Of a DNA stretch of 64,000 nt, positions 8,800-18,480 are shown in pieces (position 1 is the stretch's first letter; the number at the start of each line of letters is the position of its first letter). Source of the stretch: Verrucomicrobiota bacterium. GTDB lineage: Bacteria; Verrucomicrobiota; Verrucomicrobiia; Methylacidiphilales; JBCCWR01. The notes beneath the pieces were generated by a model that was not told the origin of the DNA, made no database searches, and was given only the letters and a program-made list of their open reading frames with translations. The stretch is taken from the NCBI GenBank assembly GCA_039192515.1, contig JBCCXA010000007.1:1-64000 (forward strand), written 5' to 3'. Both the position numbers and the translations under genes were made by a program.

Positions 8800-9375
8800 A
8801 ATGGATAAAATACCAATCTATTACTATATGGTTGGGTAATATAGCGGAGACGTGTATGGGTATTACTATGGTTCTACCGCTGATGATACTCTATTTAAAT
8901 ATTAGAAAAGCAGCGACTATCGTTTTTATTTAAACTGAAACCGTTATCGGGCCTCCGTATAGTGTTGGAACTAGTTCAGGTGTGGTGAATTTTCATGTTC
9001 TGAAAAGGATTTGTCTGATGTAATTTTATCAAATCTCTCAGCATTTAATTTTCAACTAATAAGAGAGAGCGCCACATCTACTGCTATTTTTTGATCATAC
9101 TTTGCCCGATCTTAATTTTCCTGATCCTCAAATTCTAAATGATGCGGTTGCGGATGCTTCCATTCTTGCCGATGCCATTTGGTCCAACTAGTACCTCGAA
9201 TGGTATTGCTATGCGAACAACGCTTGTTGTTGATAATTTCCCTTCTACCGATGCGCCTAGTTCTAAAGGATCTGTTTCTTTTGCTGCTATCCCAGAACCT
9301 TCCACCTAAGCTCCGGTTCTAATTGGTCTTGCGCTCTTCATAGAAAAAGCATTTCTTTGTAACTGTCTTGAAGGC
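8800..9375 (+). pseudogene. Decayed PEP-CTERM-sorted protein gene
   Basis: Several reading frames carry protein-like fragments with no continuous ORF. Near the 3' end one frame reads VDNFPSTDAPSSKG and then SFAAIPEPST, followed by an in-frame TAA (9307-9309) and then APVLIGLALF. That is the Pro-Glu-Pro motif and hydrophobic segment of a PEP-CTERM exosortase signal, interrupted by a stop. Upstream, DAVADASILADAIWSN lies in another frame, so at least one frameshift is also present. The intact gene was probably an exported surface protein. The 5' boundary is uncertain. Confidence 0.6.
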
Positions 9376-9441
9376 GAAGTCTAGCTTGTGAGAGTGTATA
9401 TCAGACTTTGACATTTAGGTTATCCAGTTCATATATCATGG

Positions 9442-10449
9442 GTGGGCTACGTTACGGCATTGTTTCCTTGGAAGGTTATCCAACAAGTTGATGACAGGAT
9501 TGATAAAGATGCTGCCTTAGGCTCACTGGGCATTGATCCAAAAGCTCCCATAGATCCTTCCTTGATGGTAAGAGACACAGAGTATTATGATTTTCTGGAA
9601 AGGCTTGCGAGAGAGGATCAAAATGGTAAGACGATTCCTTTAAAAGCTGGAGAATCGATGCGGTGTGATGATTATGGCGCTTTTGGGCTGGCCTGGAAAT
9701 CAGCAATCAATCTTCGCGGTTCTTATGACCGGGCTCAGAGATATGCCAGGGTTTTGACAAGTGTCTCAACCTATCAGGTTGAACAGATAGAAGGTGGAGC
9801 ACTCATGCATCTGCATCGGGAGGGTGAGAGACGACTTGGTATGCGGCTTTCAAATGAAGCAACGATTGCTAGTATTGTTTCCATTAGCCGTCAGGTTTCC
9901 ACGGCTGAGTTCAACCCAGTGGCAATCTATTTTAAACATGCTGCTCCTGAAGATATCTCGGAACACGAAGCTTATTTTAATTGTCCCGTAAAATATCATT
10001 CAAGTAACGATGCCCTCTTGGTTTCAAAAGAATCTCTAGAAACCCCTAACCATCTGGGTGATACAAGTATTTCGAAATTTTTTGAATCTCATCTTGAGAG
10101 TGAAGTTTCAAAATTAGAATCTAGTAAGTCCCTTGACCATCAGGTCCGTGTGATTGTTTCCCGGTCACTGAGTGAAGGCGTTCCTCATGTTCCGGATGTT
10201 GCCAAACAAATGGCTATGAGCGCAAGAACGTTGCAACGCAGACTCTCAGAGCAGGGGTATTCGTTCCAAACCCTGGTAGATGAGTCTAGGCGAAAGCTAG
10301 CTGAACGCCTGGTTAAAGAAACGGACTACACTCTTGCGGAAGTGGCTTTTATGACGGGATTTTCCGAGCAAAGCGCCTTTACCCGTGCCTTTAGGCGTTG
10401 GAAAGGGCAGTCACCCCGTTCGTATCGACTCAAGAGTAACTGCTTTTGA
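9442..10449 (+). CDS. AraC-family transcriptional regulator
   Basis: This 335-residue protein uses GTG at 9442; the nearby ATG at 9438 is out of frame. The N-terminal ~180 residues match the arabinose-binding-like domain of OruR/ArgR-type AraC regulators (PLKAGESMRCDDYGAFGLAW). The C-terminal ~90 residues hold two helix-turn-helix motifs, with MSARTLQRRL and then FMTGFSEQSAFTRAFRRW. It lies about 120 bp upstream of an NmrA-like reductase on the same strand and probably controls the following three genes. The ligand is unknown. Confidence 0.9.
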   Translation: MGYVTALFPWKVIQQVDDRIDKDAALGSLGIDPKAPIDPSLMVRDTEYYDFLERLAREDQNGKTIPLKAGESMRCDDYGAFGLAWKSAINLRGSYDRAQRYARVLTSVSTYQVEQIEGGALMHLHREGERRLGMRLSNEATIASIVSISRQVSTAEFNPVAIYFKHAAPEDISEHEAYFNCPVKYHSSNDALLVSKESLETPNHLGDTSISKFFESHLESEVSKLESSKSLDHQVRVIVSRSLSEGVPHVPDVAKQMAMSARTLQRRLSEQGYSFQTLVDESRRKLAERLVKETDYTLAEVAFMTGFSEQSAFTRAFRRWKGQSPRSYRLKSNCF

Positions 10450-10566
10450 AAGAGCTTTTGGCGTGTCGGGTCAATTCATTGGCAGCCTTAGTCAATACGA
10501 ACTGTGACTTTCTATGTATCGTAGTGTTTCTATTACACCATTCGAGTTCAACACATAAAAGGAAAC

Positions 10567-11433
10567 ATGATGATACAAAAACAATATACTAAAAGAAATA
10601 ATACCGGATTAACACTTGTCATTGGAGGGTCAGGCAAAACAGGGAGACGCGTCGTTGATTTACTAAAGAAAAAGAACATAAAGGTAAGAGTGGGCTCCAG
10701 GTCGGCCACTGTGCCTTTCGACTGGAAGCATCAAAGTAGTTGGAAGGCCTGCTTAGAGGGAGTGAAGGCTGTCTATATTACTTATGCTCCTGATCTTGCT
10801 ATGCCAGGGGCAGCAGATGCAATTCAGGCTTTTGTTTACTTGGCCAAGAGTGAGGGAGTGGAGCACCTCGTGTTACTTTCTGGCAGAGGCGAAGAGGAAG
10901 CTCAGGCTTGTGAAAAAGTTGTGCAAAATTCAGGAATCGCTTGGACGATTGTTCGCGCTAGTTGGTTTTTCCAGAATTTTTCTGAAGGTGCCTTTGTCGA
11001 GATGGTTCAAGGAGGCGAAATAGCGCTTCCGGCAGGAGATACACCCGAGCCCTTTGTCGATGTTGATGATATCGCTGAGGTGGTGGTAACGTCTATCGTT
11101 GAGCCTGGACATAAAGGAGAGCTTTATGAAGTAACAGGCCCTCGCCTGTTTACATTTGCTGAGGCTGCTGCTGAATTGTCTAAAGCGACGGGTAGAGAGA
11201 TAAAGTACACACAAATTCCTCATAAGGCTTTTGTCTCAAGTGCAGAGTTGGCTGGAGCACCCAAGGATGTTATTTGGATGTTAGATTATCTTTTTTCAAC
11301 CGTGCTTAATGGGAGAAATGCTTATTTAAGTGATGGCATCCAACGTGCACTGGGCCGTCCACCCAAGGACTTTTCAGATTATGCCCAAAAAGTAGCAGAA
11401 TCTGGTGTATGGAGTGCTGAGATTGTCTGCTAG
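10567..11433 (+). CDS. NmrA-like NAD(P)-binding oxidoreductase
   Basis: This is a 288-residue atypical short-chain dehydrogenase. The nucleotide-binding loop is VIGGSGKTGRRV near residue 20. Residues VEHLVLLSGRGEEEA and WTIVRASWFFQNFSEG are typical of NmrA/QorB-like proteins, which bind NAD(P) and act as redox sensors or quinone/azo reductases. AAAGGA precedes two adjacent ATG codons, and either could be the start. It follows the AraC regulator and precedes a DUF1772 protein. The substrate cannot be read from the sequence. Confidence 0.85.
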   Translation: MMIQKQYTKRNNTGLTLVIGGSGKTGRRVVDLLKKKNIKVRVGSRSATVPFDWKHQSSWKACLEGVKAVYITYAPDLAMPGAADAIQAFVYLAKSEGVEHLVLLSGRGEEEAQACEKVVQNSGIAWTIVRASWFFQNFSEGAFVEMVQGGEIALPAGDTPEPFVDVDDIAEVVVTSIVEPGHKGELYEVTGPRLFTFAEAAAELSKATGREIKYTQIPHKAFVSSAELAGAPKDVIWMLDYLFSTVLNGRNAYLSDGIQRALGRPPKDFSDYAQKVAESGVWSAEIVC

Positions 11434-11506
11434 GAAAGATGATAGGGTATCGAGGCGGTTGAGAAGATTGACTCGATACTCATAACAAGAAGAAAAAGAA
11501 AGAATC

Positions 11507-12001
11507 ATGAGTCTAATATCAGTTCTATTGATCCTATCAACCCTGTTCTGTTCGCTGGTTGCAGGATTTGTTTTTGCATTTGCAGTGGTTGTTATGCCAG
11601 GCATTAAGATGCTAGAAGATAAGGAATTTCTAAAAGCTTTTAAAGTCATGGATAAAGTTATTCAAGATAATCAAGTTATGTTTGTACTAGCTTGGCTAGG
11701 GTCGATTATTCTATTGCTTATTTTAACAGCCATGAGTTTTTGGCAATGGGAAGGTACGCAACGTTTGTGGATCATACTCTCCTGCTGTATTTATTTGTTT
11801 GGGGTCCAGTTGCCAACCTTTGCCATAAATGTGCCTTTGAACAATAAGTTGCAACGTTTTGAGCTCAACTCGGCTAGTGAACAAGAAATTCTTGAGCTTA
11901 GGAAGGCATTTGAATCGAGGTGGATGCCTTCAAATAGCTTTAGGACTCTCATGGCCACAGTGACCACACTCATTCTAATGATTCTCCTTTTACAATTTTA
12001 A
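11507..12001 (+). CDS. DUF1772 (anthrone-oxygenase-like) membrane protein
   Basis: This 164-residue protein has four predicted membrane segments: residues about 5-27, 58-80, 84-105 and 145-163. The family signature FAINVPLNNKL precedes a charged loop and the last helix. Bacterial DUF1772 genes often sit beside AraC or TetR regulators and NmrA-like reductases, as here. Enzymatic activity in bacteria is not established. It starts 73 bp after the reductase gene on the same strand. Confidence 0.8.
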   Translation: MSLISVLLILSTLFCSLVAGFVFAFAVVVMPGIKMLEDKEFLKAFKVMDKVIQDNQVMFVLAWLGSIILLLILTAMSFWQWEGTQRLWIILSCCIYLFGVQLPTFAINVPLNNKLQRFELNSASEQEILELRKAFESRWMPSNSFRTLMATVTTLILMILLLQF

Positions 12002-12145
12002 AATGTTCTAGAGTAGCTCTTAAAGGTGCTTCAAATTATAAGGAATACAGGGAGGTGCTCTTGGAATAGTATTTGAGTATAAGGTGGAGAGATTTGATTG
12101 TGAATATGGGGATTTGCCACTAGCTTTTACATCGCTATTAGAACG

Positions 12146-12700
12146 ATGAAAGTCCTTATTATTGTTGCACACCCGGACCTTGAAAATTCAAGGTTGAACC
12201 GATCACTTATAGAGAAGGTTCAGAGTGAAAAGAGTATTACAACTCACCTGCTATATAAAGAATATCTAGATTGGAAGATCGATGTTACTAGGGAACAGGA
12301 ACTCCTTTCTCAGCATGATCGCATTGTCCTTCAATTTCCTTTATATTGGTATTCAACACCTCCTTTACTTAAAAAGTACATGGATGACGTTCTGGAGTAT
12401 GGTTGGGCTTTTGGAGAAGGAGGTGGGAAATTAAAAGGAAAGCAGTTGATGGTGGCCACTACTTTGGGCGTCCATCCGGACGTGTATCGGGCTGGTGGGA
12501 TTGGTCAATTTACTTTGAGCGAACTCCTTAGACCACTGCAAGCTACCGCCTCATTTTGTGGAATGATTTATCTTCCAGCTTATGCTATTGGGGGTGACCT
12601 TAGTGATGAGGCATTGAGCAGTCGAGCTGAAGAATATCTTGAAGCTGTTCAGTGTTTAAGGCCGCGTGGAACCACACTTCCTAAAGAGCTTGCCACATAA
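12146..12700 (+). CDS. NAD(P)H:quinone oxidoreductase, flavodoxin-like fold (KefF/MdaB type)
   Basis: This 184-residue protein belongs to the Flavodoxin_2 family. The FMN/FAD-binding start is IIVAHPDLENSRLN and the second signature is QFPLYWYSTPPLLKKYMDDV. The family reduces quinones by two electrons or regulates K+ efflux. Here it is probably the last gene of the AraC/NmrA/DUF1772 cluster, which would fit an electrophile or quinone response. The cofactor and family assignments are solid; the physiological substrate is not. Confidence 0.88.
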   Translation: MKVLIIVAHPDLENSRLNRSLIEKVQSEKSITTHLLYKEYLDWKIDVTREQELLSQHDRIVLQFPLYWYSTPPLLKKYMDDVLEYGWAFGEGGGKLKGKQLMVATTLGVHPDVYRAGGIGQFTLSELLRPLQATASFCGMIYLPAYAIGGDLSDEALSSRAEEYLEAVQCLRPRGTTLPKELAT

Positions 12701-13394
12701 ATTAACGTAATAGTTCAACCTGCACAAATCTCATCCTAGAGTTGAATTACCAAGTAAGTCCCTTTCTAGGAAAGTCTAGGAAAGCGATAGAGTGCGACCC
12801 CTGAGAGTCGCTCATGCCATTCTCAGGAGATAGCTCTAGAGAAGTCTTTCGGTTCTATATTAGCTTAAAGCGGATATGATCATAAAGTAAGATACGGTGG
12901 CTATAGCTTAAGTCCTCTTTACTTAGCTACTACGGGCTAATCCCTATCGAGTGTCACTGTAGATTTAGTTTGGCAATAGATTTTCTTCAGGATGGTTTTT
13001 GGTACAGTTAAGAAATCTTGGGATACAAGGATTGAGAAAACGTTCTCTGCAAAGCGGCTTTATGTTTTCTGCCAGTAAAATCTTATGGAGATCTTCCATC
13101 AGCTAACCAATCATGTGGGCTAATACTTGATGGCAAAAGGGCATTTTCCCTGGTTTTCTAGCGATCGGCTGCTATCCTTTAACTTTAAAGGAGAAGCCTA
13201 TGAGATTAGTTTTATTCCCATTAATTTTGATGGCGCACGCAATAACTAAGTTTACTAGGGTCGGGGCCGTCTCAACAAAAGAGGCAGAGACACAAGTGGT
13301 GCTGGCAAATCTTCACTGCCTGCTAATGCGTCTTTTAAGCTCTGTGTCAATATGTTTAAATATTTTTAAACTCCGCCTTTGCTTCTAGATCACT
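12701..13394 (+). other. Non-coding gap with a possible decayed ORF
   Basis: No convincing gene is seen. At 13200 an ATG follows a good AAAGGAG and opens a 62-codon frame (to 13388) that begins like a signal peptide (MRLVLFPLILMAHA) and then loses protein character. It may be the start of a broken gene. Short hairpins lie near 12794-12827. Confidence 0.25.
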
Positions 13395-16300
13395 ATGCAC
13401 CACAACACTGGACATCAATTAGTTTTCAGAGTTTTTCGATCATGGCTGGTTGCATGCTTTTTGATAGGGTGTTTATCGGATATCCACGCGGCACGTTACA
13501 TGTACCTAAGAGATCATTATGACCGGAACCATGGGCCCAACGATGTAGGAATGCCGCCAAGTTTTGATACAGGATCAGGGATTCTGTCAGCAAATGCCTA
13601 CGTGGTCGTGGTAGGAGAGCAAGATAATCCGATGGATACGGGTAAAGCCATGAAGATTTTTGACTCTGATCAAAAGGAGGAGGTCGAGTGGCAATATCGC
13701 TTTTCCATGGAAAAAAGCTTAGGGACATCCAACTTTCGTTTTAGCTTTGATTTTCGTTACACAGGGGAGGCTAGCGGAGATGGACAATTATACGTCTGTG
13801 CAGCGCAGTATATGGGATCTTACAGAAAAGATTTTGCTCGTTACGCTGAAGGCGTTTTGAATGCGGATGGTTGGTTTGCGGTTGATGATTCAAGCAAGCC
13901 TCTCGTAGACGTTTCCAAAGGAACTCATCGAATGGAGATGTATGTGAACGATCTTGAGAAATCTTTCACATACTTGGGTCCGGATGAAGTGCAAAGAACT
14001 ATGGATGCGAATAGTATTCACTGGTTCATAGATGATGAATTTACAGCTTCAGATACGCTGCATCCAAAGGCAACAGCGGGCATGGTAGATAATTTTGGAT
14101 CGGCTGGGTTTTATTCTTCCGTAAGTGGTATGGGGGTTTCCTATGTTATCGATAATATAGAAATAGAAGACATCAATGCGCCGGATCGTGATGTTGAACC
14201 AGCCACAACAGAACTCGCCAAGGTAGGCGAAGACGGTCGAATGCAATACGGCTATTACGCGAATCACGGACAGACCAATGCGGTGCATCGAATTCCTGAT
14301 TGGTCACGCTCAGGGTACAGCGGCGGCGGTGTTGCTATACCCTTTGTGCAGAGTGTTCGCACTTTGGCGCCGAGTGGGAAAAATGACACTCAACGCATAC
14401 AGGACGAAATCGATCTGATCGCGAAACTTCCTCTCAATGCAGAAGGATTTCGTGGTGCACTGCTTTTGGAAAAAGGCGAGTTTGTTATTGATCAGACATT
14501 GAATGTAAATGCTTCGGGTATCGTGATTCGAGGTAGCGGGCAAGGAATTGATGGTACGACCATTCGCATGTCAACTGCTAAGCAGATCGAGGGAGTCCGC
14601 TTTACGAGCAATAACACGCGAAAGGTGGAGCATGAAACACGGACTCAAATTACAGATAGCCTAGTGCCCGTAAGATCTGGGTCTATGGCGGTCCAAGATG
14701 CCTCTGTTTTTGAGGTAGGTGATCAAATCATTGTCTATAACAATTACAATCAGAAATGGCTAGATGATATCTATGCTCCAGATAAATCTACGAGTGACAT
14801 ACCCGAAGAAAATCCGCCATATGGCTGGAGTATAGACCGATACGGTGAGACTGGATTCCCGAACGTTATTGTCGGGATCGAAGGTGACACATTACTCTTA
14901 CAGACTCCAACAATCAGTCCGATAGAGGACCAATACGGCGGTGGTTCTGTTGTTCGGTATACGCACAACCAAGTCAATCAGGTGGGGATTGAGAATCTTC
15001 GTTTCACGGCGGATTACTCATATCCTCTTTCGCATGATATGCCATGGGTAGCGGTATCCTTTAATGCATCTAGAAATTTTTGGGCTCGACAAGTAACGGG
15101 TCAATACATTGGCAAAACACTTGTCAGCGTGACGGGTAATTGTGAATTTGGGACGGTCCAAGACAGCGCTATGATCGACTACCGAGGCATAGAGGAAGGA
15201 GGTGTTCGCTATGGATTTTATATTGATGATTCAACACACATTTTATTTCAGAGGCTTTATGCGCGAAATGGCCGGCATGATTTTATCGTTGGATCCACTT
15301 GTCCCGGTCCGAATGTATTTGTCGATAGCTTTTCTGAACACGCCTTTACTGACGTTGGTCCTCACTCCCGGTGGTCACGTGGCTTTCTCTGGGATAATCT
15401 TAAGGTAGAAATATTAAACATACAAAATCGAGAGAGTGCGGGCAGTGGGCACGGTTGGGCAGGAGCTCAGCATATGGTGTGGAATAATGAAGTCCAAGCA
15501 ATGACTGTGGATGCTCCGGCTGGATCTATGAATTGGAGCATCGGGAACTACACCAAACAGACTGAGGGCCGTGTCATTGAGAGTTCTCCGGGTATCTGGG
15601 AATCCTTAAATGTGCCGGTGAGCCCTCGCTCTCTTTATTACCGACAATTACGTGAGCGCATGGGGTGGGGCGCCCTACGCAAAGTGATGGTGCCGCAACA
15701 GCAAAGTGGCCGTATTTGGGATGAATTACAAGAGTGGGGTGGAGAGGGACGCTTTCTTCCTGGACTGACTCTTTTTGCCGTAGCTGAGCAAACCAGTAAC
15801 CAGAGTGCACAATTGGATGGAATTGTTCGAGATCTAAATTTGCTGGAACGCAAGCCTCTAATGACTTGGAAGAAAATCTCTGGCCCGGGGAAAATAGTCT
15901 TCGATAATCCGAATGCTCAGAATCCCACGATTACTTTTGATGCCTTGGGAATTTATGAGCTTCTTTTTAAGGTGCGTGATGGGGACAAAATATACAAGAG
16001 CACGGTCGTTCTTGATCTCAAGGATCTTAGGCCCTCCCTCCCCACAGGCCTTGTGGCTTCCGGAGAAATAAACCAAGTGTTCCTAGACTGGGATGACAAT
16101 GAAGAAACCTTTTTAGAATCCTACTCAGTTTATCGAAGCAATGAATCTGGCGGACCTTTCGTGTTGCTCGAAAAAGATCTGAAAAAAAGTGACTATTTGG
16201 ATACGAACGTAGAAGTCGACGAGTTGTATTATTACAGAGTCACAGCGACGAAGTTGAGCGAAGAAAGCGCACCCAGCGCTGTGGTTTCTGTGAGCGCGAT

Positions 16301-18059
16301 TTCTGGCATCTATGAATTTATTGGTCAGAATGGAGATGACTTGAACACGGATGCAAGCTGGTCATCAGGGAGAGCTTTAACCTCGGGTGAGACGGGCCTG
16401 ATCTATAATAAGGTTTTTCGCTACACGTCGTCGGCTTCAGTTGAGGAAGTTCAATATATCTTAGAGGGCGATTCTGAAATGCAATTCCATTCCCGTCCAA
16501 AAATTAATAGTGTTTCCATCGAGTTTCATGATACCGCTCGTTTTGATTATGATCGAAGCAACATGGAGTTTCGTTTGGGTGATGATTCAGGAAGTGATGT
16601 GAAGTTAGATTATCGATCGACAGCCACTAGCAAGATAAGAGCATCCGCATTTTATCTTGGAGAATCGGGAGAGAGGAGTGCGCATGTAAAACTTTTGGAT
16701 GGCGAGTGGGCTGTCGAAACGCCTATGTATTTAGAAAATGCCTCGAGCATGGAACTAAATGGAGGAGATTTAACCTTTACCAAACCGAATGCTTCCATCG
16801 AGTTCGATCCGGGAGCATCTATTAATTTTTCTCAAGGTTCGGGCTCGGTTATCACATTTACTCAAGCATCTAGTAAACGCGAGATGGACTCTGCTATTGA
16901 AGCCGGTTTTTTTAAAATTGACGGATTTATAGAAACTCATGTCGACGCGTTCGAACGAAAATTCGAGAACGGGGTGCTTACTCTGTCGCCTTCTTCGACC
17001 TTTAGGCACCACTTTGTTGGACCTGCTGGGGGTGATTTGAACTTGCCAGATAACTGGTCGAACAGGGTTGCACCAAAAGTTGGTGAAGTGGGTCGCGTGC
17101 ATGACGTAGATGTCAATTTTAATGACAAATCATCTGTGCCAGGGCTTACTTACATCTTTACAGGAAATGCTAGAATGGAGTCCGGGGCCCGACCCAACAT
17201 ACATAGCATCGTTCTGGACTTTCGAGACAAAGCTACCTTTCAGTACCCTAGATTTCTCAAAGAATATCGTTTCGGGAGTGGAGCAGGATCAGATGTGCAG
17301 ATAAACTATGATTCTAAAGGAACAAGTGTTGTCGAGGCATCTAGCTTTGTATTAGGTAAGAGTGATGAAGCTTCTGCTATGGTCAATTTAAAAGAGGGGA
17401 CATGGTCGTTGGATACGACCCTGAAACTTGAAAACAACTCGTTCGTTAATCTTAGTGGTGGAGATCTATGGCTTACTGCCCCGAATTCTCAGATCGAATT
17501 TGAGAGCGGCACTTATATCAATTTTGACCGCTCGGGAGACTCTGAAATAAGAATAAAGAAGGCCGCAACAGATAAGAAATTCTTGAATGAGCTTATTAAG
17601 GCAGGGTATTTCCGTATTGATGGAGAAGTCGTGACCCGGCTACAACCTTTTTCGAGGAGCTACTCAGATGGTGTTTTTATACTAAGCGCTAGGTCCGCTT
17701 ATGAACTTTGGGCGGATACTTGGAGTGTCGACATCGGTCAAGTTACGGAAGACTTTGATGGCGACTCACTGAGTAACTTAAAAGAATTCGCCCTCGGAGG
17801 TGATCCAACGGATCCCGGCTCTGTAGGATTTATTCCTTCTATAGAGCCCGAAGCCGGATCCTGGCGTGTTTCACATCCTTTTCGTAAAGCAAGCAACTTG
17901 AGTTACCTTTTACAGTCCTCAAACGATTTGGAGCTGTGGGAAAATGTAGAATGGATCCCAGAGAATATCCAAAGTCTGAACGAAGATTTCGACTTATATC
18001 GCTATGACCATCCAGGCGACCTCAACGCGATTTTCATACGCCTTAAGATAACTAAATAG
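13395..18059 (+). CDS. Giant secreted beta-helix (pectate-lyase-like) multidomain protein
   Basis: This 1554-residue protein has a signal peptide (hydrophobic 17-28). Residues about 30-250 look like a lectin-type sandwich. Residues about 320-760 form a right-handed beta-helix region of pectate-lyase type, with QRIQDEIDLIAKLPL, IVIRGSGQGIDGTT and SGHGWAGAQHMVWNN. A PKD/REJ-like stretch (about 800-878) and a fibronectin type III domain (about 880-970, SYSVYRSNESGGPF) follow. Two copies of a ~230-residue module come next (about 972-1202 and 1204-1432). The C-terminus (about 1434-1554) has DFDGDSLSNLKEFALGGDP and then LLQSSNDLELW, a pattern common in verrucomicrobial exoproteins. A role in binding or cleaving an algal or mucilage polysaccharide is inferred. 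The start codon lacks a clear ribosome site. Confidence 0.88.
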   Translation: MHHNTGHQLVFRVFRSWLVACFLIGCLSDIHAARYMYLRDHYDRNHGPNDVGMPPSFDTGSGILSANAYVVVVGEQDNPMDTGKAMKIFDSDQKEEVEWQYRFSMEKSLGTSNFRFSFDFRYTGEASGDGQLYVCAAQYMGSYRKDFARYAEGVLNADGWFAVDDSSKPLVDVSKGTHRMEMYVNDLEKSFTYLGPDEVQRTMDANSIHWFIDDEFTASDTLHPKATAGMVDNFGSAGFYSSVSGMGVSYVIDNIEIEDINAPDRDVEPATTELAKVGEDGRMQYGYYANHGQTNAVHRIPDWSRSGYSGGGVAIPFVQSVRTLAPSGKNDTQRIQDEIDLIAKLPLNAEGFRGALLLEKGEFVIDQTLNVNASGIVIRGSGQGIDGTTIRMSTAKQIEGVRFTSNNTRKVEHETRTQITDSLVPVRSGSMAVQDASVFEVGDQIIVYNNYNQKWLDDIYAPDKSTSDIPEENPPYGWSIDRYGETGFPNVIVGIEGDTLLLQTPTISPIEDQYGGGSVVRYTHNQVNQVGIENLRFTADYSYPLSHDMPWVAVSFNASRNFWARQVTGQYIGKTLVSVTGNCEFGTVQDSAMIDYRGIEEGGVRYGFYIDDSTHILFQRLYARNGRHDFIVGSTCPGPNVFVDSFSEHAFTDVGPHSRWSRGFLWDNLKVEILNIQNRESAGSGHGWAGAQHMVWNNEVQAMTVDAPAGSMNWSIGNYTKQTEGRVIESSPGIWESLNVPVSPRSLYYRQLRERMGWGALRKVMVPQQQSGRIWDELQEWGGEGRFLPGLTLFAVAEQTSNQSAQLDGIVRDLNLLERKPLMTWKKISGPGKIVFDNPNAQNPTITFDALGIYELLFKVRDGDKIYKSTVVLDLKDLRPSLPTGLVASGEINQVFLDWDDNEETFLESYSVYRSNESGGPFVLLEKDLKKSDYLDTNVEVDELYYYRVTATKLSEESAPSAVVSVSAISGIYEFIGQNGDDLNTDASWSSGRALTSGETGLIYNKVFRYTSSASVEEVQYILEGDSEMQFHSRPKINSVSIEFHDTARFDYDRSNMEFRLGDDSGSDVKLDYRSTATSKIRASAFYLGESGERSAHVKLLDGEWAVETPMYLENASSMELNGGDLTFTKPNASIEFDPGASINFSQGSGSVITFTQASSKREMDSAIEAGFFKIDGFIETHVDAFERKFENGVLTLSPSSTFRHHFVGPAGGDLNLPDNWSNRVAPKVGEVGRVHDVDVNFNDKSSVPGLTYIFTGNARMESGARPNIHSIVLDFRDKATFQYPRFLKEYRFGSGAGSDVQINYDSKGTSVVEASSFVLGKSDEASAMVNLKEGTWSLDTTLKLENNSFVNLSGGDLWLTAPNSQIEFESGTYINFDRSGDSEIRIKKAATDKKFLNELIKAGYFRIDGEVVTRLQPFSRSYSDGVFILSARSAYELWADTWSVDIGQVTEDFDGDSLSNLKEFALGGDPTDPGSVGFIPSIEPEAGSWRVSHPFRKASNLSYLLQSSNDLELWENVEWIPENIQSLNEDFDLYRYDHPGDLNAIFIRLKITK

Positions 18060-18480
18060 TATCAAGCATTTCTACTAATCTAGTAACGAATCAACCGAGT
18101 GCATTTTTGAAGGAATGGCTGGAGTGCCTAATCCAAGCTGTGATTCTCTGGGTTCATGACTGAAGGTCTGCAGAGATCTGCGTAGCACCTTGGTGCTTGG
18201 ACCCGTGTTGATATCAGGGCATCCATCCGGTGGAAATTCTATGAATACTTAGGTCTCCTGGATAGCTCGGTTGAGCCGGGGTAAAATGAATTCAAAAATG
18301 GATCTAGCATGGCGATTTGCTGGACGATACGCGTAAATGGAGCACGGTTTACTTCTTCCTACAAATAAAGGGGTTGAGTTGTCACCTCTGTGAGTATTTA
18401 TTCTCTAAGCTTGCGGTGAAAGCAGTGTCTAAAGACTTTACGTTGCTTGGTCAGCTTTTGGAGGTGATTAAAGCGGGAGA
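18060..18480. other. Intergenic region with R1 fragment
   Basis: No gene is supported. At about 18262-18290 CTGGATAGCTCGGTTGAGCC is a partial, diverged R1 hairpin unit. Nothing else is recognised. Confidence 0.4.

Noticed and set aside
12763-12790. CCCTTTCTAGGAAAG shared with 55708-55722 as another repeat family
   Set aside because: Only about 15 bases match and the flanks differ; two occurrences are not enough to define a repeat.
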